Assembly (NCBI GenBank): GCA_015680685.1
Contig: MNCI01020429.1
Span: forward strand, 1-28,134
Source: Gnetum montanum
Lineage: Eukaryota; Streptophyta; Gnetopsida; Gnetales; Gnetaceae
Length of the DNA stretch: 28,134 bases
Reading direction: 5' to 3'
Made by a program: the position numbers and the translations under genes. Positions 17,963-25,747 of the stretch are shown here, piece after piece. The notes beneath the pieces are model-generated. The model made no database searches, was not told the DNA's origin, and worked only from the letters and a program-made list of their open reading frames with translations. How positions within the stretch are numbered: the first letter of the stretch is position 1; every line of letters begins with the position of its first letter.

Positions 17963-20900
17963 TGGCCCCAGCAGTTTTATTTCATGCTATTTTGATCCAT
18001 CGTTCTTGCTCAGAGCCGGCGTTTCAAATGTATCATGTTTTTTGGAGGGTTCACCCTCATTGCCTGCATTTGGTTGACTATTGGGTTGCGTCATGGGTAC
18101 GACGTTAAGTGGAGTGGGTTTAGGGGGCCATACAGCTAACTGTTGGCGCTCCTTCTCCAAGCGTTCACGCGTAAGCCTATCTGCTAAACGTTCTCGCATG
18201 TGGCGTGGAGGTGGAGCTGGTCTTGGAGCTTCGGGTTGCCCTAGGATTCGCACCACATATGGAGGCGGGCGGGGTTGCGGGTGGACAGTCGGATGTGGTT
18301 GGACGGAAGACTGGCTGGACACCCTGATGATATAGGGACTAGGTTTACCCTGCGTGTGTGAGGTGGAGGCTTGGACTTCTGTTGTTGCAACTGCGGGCGG
18401 CACTCGGACTACAAAAGGGGCAGGCCGAGTAGGAGGGGTTGATAGGTTCAGGGTGGTGACAACGGGAGGTATGCACACTACGTAAGGTTTTGGCGGAGCG
18501 GATGATGGTTGAGGAATGGATGCGGATGGAGTAGGTGGAACATGTACTACAAACGGTTTGTTAGGTACTTGTTGTTTATACTCGGGGTAGACGGTGTTGA
18601 TGTTGGGTGTCTCTGGTTCATCATCAAGGCAGATTGTATTGATAACGTATGGTGCCTCTTTGGTGTTCAGAGGGTCTTTATACACCCCCATAGCTTGATT
18701 CTATGGTTGGATCAGGTTGGCCTCGTCAAAGGTGATTTGGCCATCGTCGATCATCCGCTGTATGTCCTGCTTTAAGGTGAAACAGTAATCTATGCCATGT
18801 CCATTACGTTGATGATAATCACAGAAGCGATCCATTTTAAAACCTTTGGGCACTGGAGGCTCATCCGGCGTTGCTAGGCTTGGGTTCTGAATGAGTTGAC
18901 AGAACCGATCATGTCTCTGGATGGCCGCAGGGGATAACTGTTTATGTTTCATTAACCCAGCTTCAGGAGTTGATCGAAGAGCTGGGATGGCTTCATTGGC
19001 AAAGGTGTATATTGAGAGGGTTCTTTCCTCTCGAAATTTCGCATACGGTTTGTTGTTGGGTTCTGCGATGATGATGATTCCGGCGCGGTTGTGGGAATAG
19101 GTTTATTATAGATAGTAGGGGCTACAGGTGGCTTATTTTGGTGTGCCATGTTTGCTTGTTGCACTCCTACTATTGCTGCTATAGTTTTTTTAGCCTTCTC
19201 TTTATCTTTTCTAGTGTGCTGATTTTTAAAGGATAAGTATGCAGGGTCGTGGCTATTTTGAGCCACCTCTTCTATGTTTTTGATCTGTACAAAAGCTTGG
19301 TTAAGGTTACGCGCGTTAAGATAGTACAAATTGGATTTAAAAAATTCATTAACGGCCCCTTTTAGAATAGTAAGCAGGTATGTTTGAAAGATTGGCTCAT
19401 GTAGCTCGTTGAGAGCAGCGCTCCACCTCTGAATGAATTTCTACACAGGTTCGAGCGGTGCTTGCTTAACCTTTATAAGGCTGTCCAATGTCGCCTCAGG
19501 TTTCAAGTTATATTTGAACCTGGTCACGAACTGATGTAACAACTCTTCCAAGGAGAATATAGAGTTCCTCGGCAAGGCCCGGTACCAATCGAGTGCTCTC
19601 CCTACAAGGGACATAGGGAACACTCGCAAAATGGCATGGGTCCATGCCTGGAGTAACACGCATTCTAACCTAAACGTTATGAGTTGTACATTGGGGTCCA
19701 TCTCTCCGTTATACTTAGTTAGTGTCGGCAATGATATGCCTTTGGGCAAGGTTAGAGGTGGGATGGAAGAGCTGATGGGGTCATCATGGTAGAAATCCAC
19801 TACCTTCAGCTCTCCGTCGGCAGCCGTTTTGAGGCGCTTTACCTCGTCAGTAAGTTCTTGCATTAATTGTTTGGCATCTGCCCAGTCTTGGGCCCTCGGT
19901 GACATGACATCTTGAGGTTGTGGTATATTGTACAGGTTAGAGTGTTGGATGGTAGGTTGAAAGGCTGAAAGTTGTGCAATTGGTTGCTGTGTTTGTGGGA
20001 TGTTTATAGTGTGTGGCACCGGAGCCGGCACATTGTAGGCAAGGGGTTGTCGTTGCTGCGGTTGTAGCTGTACTTGGAGAATGTTGGCTGGTGGAATCAT
20101 ATGGGGTGGCACGTGGTGGTGAGAGGGTTGATGTGATGGCATACCCATTGCCGCCCATTGAGCGGTCACATTTTGTGCAAGAACCCCCTGTTAGGTTACA
20201 GCAGTGGAAGGTGCCTGGTGCGTTTGGATGTGGGGGATGTAGTGGGCAGACGTGGATGCTGGTATCACATGTGGCATCCCTATCACTCGAGGCAAGAAGG
20301 AAACTCCCGTGTTACTGTGTGGGGGTGGTGCTTGCGAGGATGGGCCTGCTGCTGCAGCGGGGATGATAGCGAGAGGGAGCGTGCTGAATTGCGGGTCAGT
20401 CGGAGGAGGAACATGAGCAAATGAGGATGTTTCTGGCAGAGGCATTTGTGCATGGGTGAGCCTGAGGGGCTGGAGGGGCATGACCTCCCCTACGCCTGGA
20501 TGAAACATGGGGCTGACATGGTTTTGTGGACTGAGGGTATGATAGGAGTCTTCGTGCTCGGATTGGGTAGCGAACTCATCCTCCTCTTTCGATTGGAAAT
20601 CCACTGCGGGCTGATCCAACGACTGGCTCCTTTGCAGGAAGAGTCATGTGACGAGCTCTGAGTACTGTTCTGAAATAGGGATTATATCATACGGAGAGGG
20701 GATGAACTCGCGTCCCCCCTGTAGAAGAGTTCGTACTGCCTCTTCCCCTCCATTTCGGCTCGATCTACTGCTAGACCAGCTTGTATCTTCACACATATGA
20801 AGTTATACTGGTCCTAGGTTATAATGTTAGAGGTTGGGTTCCTCCCTTGCAACCTTAGGGACCGGCAGGGCCCCGATGTGGGTTGTGTTGCGGGCTGGTG

Positions 20901-20990
20901 GACGGCCATGATGCCCACGACGTCGGTGACTTGAGTGGTTGCGGCGGTGGTGTTTACAGGGTTCATGATGACCTGTTGAGGGTATGACAT
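17963..20990 (-). pseudogene. Inner element gag
   Basis: ATG at 20990 opens MSYPQQVIMNPVNTTAA. A one-base shift near 20740 leads into the long frame. The order is a Pro/His/Gln-rich N-terminal part (20620-19930), the capsid-like core LPTLTKYNGEMDPNVQLITF ... GRALDWYRALPRNSIFSLEE and FVTRFKYNL (about 19790-19500), FIQRWSAALNELHEPIF, then the zinc knuckle CDYHQRNGHGIDYC (about 18780-18825), and a Pro-rich linker with repeated PYVVRVPP-like blocks. Stops at 20188, 19438, 18698 and about 17984 and a frameshift near 18955 break it. It is the structural protein forming the particle. It is continuous in frame with protease downstream. Confidence 0.85.
18240..18560 (-). repeat. Repeated PxPYVVRVPP blocks in the gag linker
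   Basis: The translation has five spaced blocks: KPFVVHVPP, KPYVVCIPP, APFVVRVPP, SPYIIRVSS and PPYVVRILG. Pro/Ser/Thr-rich spacers of about 15-20 residues separate them. At DNA level they are degenerate, so the pattern is visible mainly in protein. Confidence 0.8.
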
Positions 20991-21653
20991 GGTGTAGAGG
21001 TGTGAAATTAGTGTACCTAGTATAGCGTAAACTTAGGTGGTAACGTGCAGCGTATACGCCTCAACGTCTAGCGTATAACGTCAGCGTAAACAGCGTATAG
21101 GGATGGAGCATATAAGGTCAGCGTAGACAAAGTCTACAGCGTAAGGAGAGCAGCGTATATGCTAGACAGCGTATACAGCGTCAGGGTGCAGCGTAAAATA
21201 GGATTATGGTGTATAAAATGCGGTATAAACTGGAAAGCAGCATAGACAAAGTCTACAGTGTAAGGAGAGTAGCGTATACGCTGTGCAGCATTTACAGTGT
21301 CAATGTGCAGCGTACAGAGTGGTGTAAATGAACAATAGCGTGAACTAGTTTGCAGCGTAAAGAGAATAGCGTAAACAGAATTGCGGAAAAAATGTGCAGC
21401 GTAGACAAAACCTACTGGTGTAAAAACATGCAGCGTACACTTTATCAGTTGTGTATGGCGTAAGGAAAATCTGCGGCATGAAGCGTGTAGCATATGTGTT
21501 GCAGCGTAGATGCTGGGGTTTCTGTGGACAGAGTCCACGTGGAGTTGATAGCGTAGATGCTGGAAGACTTGCAGAGAGTGAGTTTTGAACAGGGCAGCGT
21601 AAACACTGATCAACGTAAACGCTGGGGAGCATGCAGGTAAGGTTTTAGACGGA
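20991..21653 (-). other. Inner element 5' leader with GCGTATACGC-type repeats
   Basis: Between PBS and gag the sequence is filled with AGCGTAAAC, AGCGTAGAC, AGCGTATAC and AGTCTACAGxGTAAGGAGAG words, the last present twice (about 21129 and 21249). Exact GCGTATACGC lies at 21050 and 21272. The Leu/Ser/Tyr-rich minus frames over this area are by-products of the repeat. Confidence 0.75.
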
Positions 21654-21673
21654 GGCCCTCCTCCTAGTGCCAA
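21654..21673 (-). other. Primer binding site of the inner element
   Basis: The minus strand reads TTGGCACTAGGAGGAGGGCC four bases inside the 5' LTR. The TGG start is typical of a site pairing with a tRNA 3' CCA end. The tRNA is not identified. The outer element has a related site, AGGCGCTAGAAAGAGGG. Confidence 0.65.
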
Positions 21674-22369
21674 TTTCTGTACTGCCTGAAATCGTCGGTC
21701 TCCGGCTGGAAGGAAACAAAGGCCGTGGGATCGCAGGACATGCACAGAAGACCCTACCTTCGCCTAAGGGCGAGCTGGAATGAACGAAGGTAGAGTACCT
21801 TGGATGGTCCGCATGCAGATCAGACAAGGATTTCCCCGAACGTACACCGGAGTGTTATACGCTAGGTTATATGTAAACGGCGTAACGGATGTGAATCAGA
21901 GTGTAAACAATGTAAGCAGCGTAAACGATGTGAACAAAGCGTAGACGTGAACAAGTGTAAACAGAATACGTGCAAGAATTAATGCGGACTGTAAACAATT
22001 GTAGGAAGAAAATGTAACAATGGTATTACAGAATTAAAATACATGCACCGGTCAAACGCAGTTGTGAGGGGAACACAAGCCGGACAAAAGCCCCGGTGGG
22101 TGCAGGGATGATTGCGGCTGGTTCACACTATAAGCATAGCGTAGAGGCTGTATGCTCAGCGTACAGGGTTGTCCAGCGTAAAAGGTTTTGAGCTCTGGTT
22201 CTCAGCATCTCTGTTCTCTGGTGTGCTCTCGGAATTTGCCAAAAAACCCTGGATTTCTTGAAAAATTGGGGTTTTCTACAGGTTTTGACGGTAGACTTGG
22301 GTTGGGCGACACGTGGCGCGTTGACCAGGTGCAAGGGCGTAAAATTTAAAAGTATACAATATGTTACAT

Positions 22370-22800
22370 TTGTCGGGCGTATACGCTGTCTGCAGCGAGC
22401 GTAGACTGTGGGCGTATACACTGGGCGTATACGCTGGAGGTGCTGGGCATATGCGGGCTTAGGCGTAGATGTTGTTGACACTAGCATATACACCCAGCGT
22501 ATACGCTAGTGTCAACAACATCTACGCCTAAGCCCAGCGTATACGCTGATGGATGCTGGGCGTATACGCTGACGTGCTAGGCGTATACACTGATGTGCTA
22601 GGTGTATACGTCGGGCGTATACGCTAATGGTTGCTGCCTTGTGCCAAATCTCATTCTGTAGTGTTGTTTTCATGTCATCTTTGGAGGTTTCATGCCGGGC
22701 GTATGCACCTGTTGTTCCTGGTGAGCGTACATGTGGGGCGTGTACGCTGGGCGTTTGAGCGTATACGCTGGAAACGTACACTTGGGCGTATACGCTGGAA
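22370..22800. repeat. GCGTATACGC palindrome field, right inner LTR
   Basis: Exact GCGTATACGC at 22377, 22425, 22497, 22537, 22560, 22615, 22759 and 22786. Same region of the LTR as 5460-5880, but copy number and order differ, so units have been gained and lost since insertion. Confidence 0.88.
22455..22535. repeat. 35-bp near-perfect inverted repeat (foldback) in the right inner LTR
   Basis: The arm at 22455-22489 (begins GGGCTTAGGCGTAGATG) is the reverse complement of 22501-22535 with one mismatch, with an 11-nt loop between. The left LTR has only the first arm, near 5546-5575. The second arm therefore arose after insertion or was lost from the other copy. Confidence 0.9.
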
Positions 22801-22939
22801 CTGCATACTTAGTGAAAATTGAGCATCTGATCTCCGAAGTTGCCATGTTTGACACCAGACGTAGCTATGGTCGTCTGGGGGTCCCAGGGACCTGCTTGGT
22901 GTTGGACGAGTACTAAGCTCCAAATTTTGTGATGTTTCA

Positions 22940-22944
22940 AGGTT
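22940..22944. other. Target site duplication, right (AGGTT)
   Basis: One-base-different partner of GGGTT at 4768-4772, directly after the CA end of the right inner LTR. Confidence 0.75.
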
Positions 22945-22950
22945 GCGAAT

Positions 22951-23673
22951 GCTCATCATTCCAAACTGGGTTGAATGTTGTTCATAAGGGTAATTTGTTC
23001 TAGCTCCATAGCTTTAGCCATTGCTCCCTGTATTTCTGTTATGTTTGAATCAAATTTGATGGCATAGGCAAAGAATGGGTCAACAGTAGAGAGGTAAAAG
23101 TTGAGGATGCCATCAGGTTGTGGGCGCATCTCGCTTAGCACATAGGCTAGCTGGTGAAGGAATCTAAGATTATAATCCTTAACATTCTTTCCAGGTAGCT
23201 TTCTTAAATTGGTGAAGTTGCTAAATGTTATGGCAGGGCTTGTGAATTTTTTCAAATTGAGTCAAAAACTTATTTTTAAACTCCCGCCATGAGTTAATGG
23301 AGGCATTAGGGAGCATCAAAAACCATTGGGTTGCTTTGGTTCTGAAACTTATCACAAATACCCTACATGCCACATCGTTTTCAACAATGTTGTGGATGCC
23401 TAGTAAAGTTTCAAAACATTGTATATGTTGACGGGCATCACTTGAAGGGTTTGTGGGGTCGTAGAACAAATTTATGTTCTGAAGTGACTTTGGGATGTCG
23501 TGGTAGTTAGTAAAGTTAAAGGGGTTACTGACCAAGGGAGCAGGGGGTTGATTGGCTACCATCCTAGTCTGGGCTCTCCTAGGAATAAAACTTGAAAAAT
23601 GTGAAGCTCTTTGTTTCCTTAATGTAAAGTGATGTGTAGTTGGTCGACTAGGGGCAGAGGAAAGTTCACTCAT
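22951..23673 (-). pseudogene. Outer element gag, N-terminal half
   Basis: The ATG at 23673 opens MSELSSAPSRPTTHHF. The frame then carries the retrotransposon gag (capsid) signature: ACRVFVISFRTKATQWF, then NSWREFKNKFLTQF, then, after a one-base frameshift near 23235, NFTNLRKLPGKNVKDYNLRF and EMRPQPDGILNFYLS. This is the structural protein that packages the element RNA. The ORF reaches TGA TGA near 22951-22956, a further one-base shift. The inner element begins at 22939, and the remaining gag and protease continue at 4772. The upstream AT-rich stretch to 23811 is open but unlikely to be translated. Confidence 0.78.
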
Positions 23674-24221
23674 AAAAAAACTATAAAATATAAAAAATAT
23701 AAAATTGCGTAAAAGAAAAGAAAATATTGAAATAATAATTTTTTGGAAAGAAAAATAAATGTATAAAATTGCAATACTTATAAAATTAAAAAGGAAAGCA
23801 GTAAAATGCAAGATAAACTTAAAATTGCATAATCAAATAAAACCACCTTACCTAACCCAGGACTAAGGTAAGGACCGCCAAAACATAGATTTGAAAATGG
23901 GACTGGAAACAAGGATTTAAAAAAAACAAGGAAAAAGATTAAAGAAAAATGAGTGATGAGACCCGAAAGTTTTCAAGAAACGAACTTCTGAGAACAAGAG
24001 AAAAAAGGGCTCAAAAATTCTTTAAAAAGATTTTTCAAGGCAATGGCTGAAAATAGGAATTTTAAATAAAACAAGTTCGAAACAAGAAAAATGAAATTTT
24101 TCAGGAAATAAAAATTGAATAAGGATTGGAAAAGGATAGAAAATAAATATTTTAGAAAATGGGATAACAATGGTCAAAGAAAGGATAAGAAAAATTGATA
24201 AATAAAAGGTTGGCGAAAGAC
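23674..24221 (-). other. Outer element 5' leader
   Basis: Highly A/T-rich on both strands, between the PBS-like site and gag. No convincing coding frame; a 65-codon minus frame at 23973-24170 is Phe/Leu low complexity from T-rich sequence. This would be the untranslated RNA leader including any packaging signal. Confidence 0.5.
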
Positions 24222-24239
24222 CCTCTTTCTAGCGCCTTT
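24222..24239 (-). other. Primer-binding-site-like sequence, outer element
   Basis: The minus strand reads AGGCGCTAGAAAGAGGG a few bases inside the 5' LTR. It parallels the inner element's TTGGCACTAGGAGGAGGGCC. Both look like decayed copies of a TGGCGCTAGxAxGAGGG site. I could not assign the tRNA. Confidence 0.5.
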
Positions 24240-24243
24240 AAGG

Positions 24244-25269
24244 TGTTGATGCATAAATTTTGGTCACACCAACACCAAGAAAGAAAACTTGTTTTAGGAT
24301 ACTATTGCCTAGGGCACCTCCCGTATGGGTACGGAAACCCGGGAATTCTCTCAGCTGGAGAGGGCTACGTGGCCTTTTGCAAATAATAAGCTAGAAAGAA
24401 ATCTAGAATTTAAATTAAATAATTGTCTTTGATACAATAAGTAATTAAAAGAACTGAATTTTCCCTAGTCCCGCTGACATTGCTGGTCCATGACTACCGA
24501 TGGTATCCACTGCTGGGCAGGAAGGCTGCAATCACCACAAGAGAGGGAGAGAGAAAAAAAAGAGAGAGAGACTACCCACTACAATCCACATAGAGCAGCA
24601 ACTACAGTTTTCAAAGCTTGCCGTCGTTTGCCACCTTTGTGCATCGTCGCAGAGAGGAAGATCGTCCACCCATGTCTGCACCACTGTGACAAGCTCCTAC
24701 CATCGCCGAGAAGACCCACAAGGATCCAATTTTGAGTCACTGGCTCCTACCTTGGACCCTCCTCGAAGATCAACTAGAAGCCTATAAAGAAAAGAAAAGA
24801 AAAGAGGAAACTACTACTTAGTGGAGAGGAAGCTGCCCCTTCAGATTCTTAGCCAGAGCCTATTTGTGACTCCCTCCTCCCGATGATCCCTAGAGCCCCC
24901 CTCTAGACTTTATTTTATCGCTGCTGCAACCCTCCATAATGATGGCTACATTCTTTAATTTAAGTGCCCACTATGTCCATAACTTCCGAAACCATCTGCC
25001 ATTAAAGACCGTAACCACCATTATTAATAATTATAACCATCATTATTAATGATTATAATCGCCACCATTAATAATTGGTTCTGCCACCATTAATGATTGT
25101 AACCACCACCATTAATAATTGTAACTGCCATTATTAATAATTGTAACTGCCACTATTAATAATTGGTTCCGCCACCATTAATAATTATAATTGCCACCAT
25201 TAATAATTGTAACCACCATTATTAATAATTGTAACTGCCACCAATAATAATTGTAACCGCCATTGTGGT
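24244..25269 (-). repeat. Outer element 5' LTR (right copy), truncated at its outer end
   Basis: Matches 187-1250 in direct orientation and shares the start TGTTGATGCATAAATTTTGG. Similarity ends around CATTGTGGT (25261-25269). After that the sequence is different from the left LTR, so about 80 bp at the U3 start on the minus strand is missing. The TATA-like element intact in the left copy (TATAAAATAAAG) is GATAAAATAAAG here. It lies next to the PBS-like site, so it is the 5' LTR. Confidence 0.88.
25005..25265 (+). repeat. AT-rich minisatellite inside the right outer LTR
   Basis: Same ATTAATAATTGTAACCGCC-type units as at 945-1250. The array lies against the point where LTR similarity stops, so the terminal truncation may have started within the repeat. 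Confidence 0.85.
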
Positions 25270-25641
25270 CGAGTTTGCAAAGTCAAAAGGTCAAACTTGC
25301 TATTTTCATACTTAAGATCAACTCGGGGTAAACTATACTTAACAACTCTGAGTTTAATTTTAGTAATCCTAAGTTGAAATTTTAGTAACCCAAAACGTTA
25401 AATAACAGCAGGTTAAATATTCTAAAATCTCACTTTCGGTTCCCAAAGCTGAAAGTCTTCAAAATTTTATTGCCAAAACCCAAAACGTTAAATATTCTGA
25501 AATTTCACCAGGAGCTAAACCTTCAGCTGCCAAATTGCAACTCCAGCTCGAAATTTTGTTGCCTGAAACCGTTTGCTAACATTAACCTATGACAGCAATC
25601 CTGGCTGATCTGGTTCTAGTGTCGGCATGGATGCAGTCGGC
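25270..25641 (+). promoter_or_regulatory. Upstream region of the GH81 gene
   Basis: About 370 bp between the truncated LTR and the TATA box. The word CCCAAAACGTTAAATA occurs twice, near 25389 and 25479 (90 bp apart), each with related AT-rich context (TATTCTxAAAT, TCAC). It contains AACGTT cores of the ACGT type that plant bZIP proteins can bind. No coding frame. Confidence 0.45.
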
Positions 25642-25649
25642 TATAAATA
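25642..25649 (+). promoter_or_regulatory. TATA box of the GH81 gene
   Basis: GGCTATAAATACC. A start of transcription near 25675 would give a leader of about 70-75 nt to the ATG at 25748. It supports that ATG over the one at 25589, which lies upstream of the TATA box. Confidence 0.7.
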
Positions 25650-25747
25650 CCTTAGCTTGTCATGCACAGAAGCAGCTTCGTCGACAGATCCAATCAAGTT
25701 GGAGCAGAGAAGAGAACGAGGACCTCAGTGAAGGTGAACAAAAATTT

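Larger units (their letters stand above)
4773..22939 (-). mobile_element. Inner Ty3/gypsy retrotransposon, Tat lineage, 18.2 kb, carrying an antisense intron-containing gene
   Basis: LTRs at 4773-6016 and 21678-22939 start TGTACTGCCTGAAATC and end GTTTCA (plus strand). The flanking pentamers are GGGTT (4768-4772) and AGGTT (22940-22944), a target duplication with one change. The minus strand reads PBS, leader, gag-protease, spacer with an opposite-strand gene, RT, RNase H, archaeal-type RNase H, integrase, 3' UTR with tandem repeats, polypurine tract, LTR. The second RNase H before integrase, a repeat-bearing 3' UTR and the large size are known hallmarks of the Tat (Ogre/Retand/Grande-like) lineage. 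All frames have stops and the LTRs differ at roughly one base in ten by eye, so it is an old, inactive copy that interrupts the outer gag. Confidence 0.93.
21678..22939 (-). repeat. Inner element 5' LTR (right copy)
   Basis: Direct repeat of 4773-6016, adjacent to the PBS at 21654-21673. It differs mainly by transitions and by indels in the palindrome field, including a 35-bp foldback at 22455-22535 that is absent from the left copy. The TATA position (about 22272-22280) reads TGTAGAAAA instead of TATATAAAA. Confidence 0.93.
187..25269 (-). mobile_element. Outer Ty3/gypsy-type LTR retrotransposon, non-autonomous, interrupted by a second element
   Basis: Two long direct repeats (187-1352 and 24244-25269) bracket a minus-strand body. 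Going 5' to 3' on the minus strand, the body contains a primer-binding-site-like sequence, gag, a zinc knuckle, an aspartic protease, an integrase C-terminal-like tail and a polypurine tract. Without the inner element the unit would be about 6.9 kb. RT, RNase H and the integrase catalytic core are missing, so it would have depended on enzymes supplied in trans. The LTRs differ at roughly one base in ten by eye, so the insertion is old. The 5' LTR has lost its outermost part, so no target duplication can be read. The gag and protease style (CX2HX4HX4C knuckle; a YDLL motif upstream of protease) resembles Tat/Athila elements, but lineage assignment is an inference without RT. Confidence 0.88.

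Noticed and set aside
17448-18335. Plus-strand frames of up to 107 codons opposite gag-protease
   Set aside because: Antisense shadows of a well-supported minus-strand coding region.
20013-20661. Plus-strand frames opposite the gag N-terminal part
   Set aside because: They are Gly/Val/Arg-rich complements of the Pro/His/Gln-rich gag sequence.
21134-21827. A 203-codon minus frame and neighbours in the leader
   Set aside because: Composition is produced by AGCGTA-type repeats and the frame crosses the PBS and LTR edge. No protein similarity is recognised.
25589-25747. Upstream in-frame extension of GH81 beginning MTAILADLVLVSAWM
   Set aside because: It starts before the TATA box at 25642, and the hydrophobic stretch is not needed by the family. 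The ATG at 25748 fits promoter spacing and the GH81 fold start.
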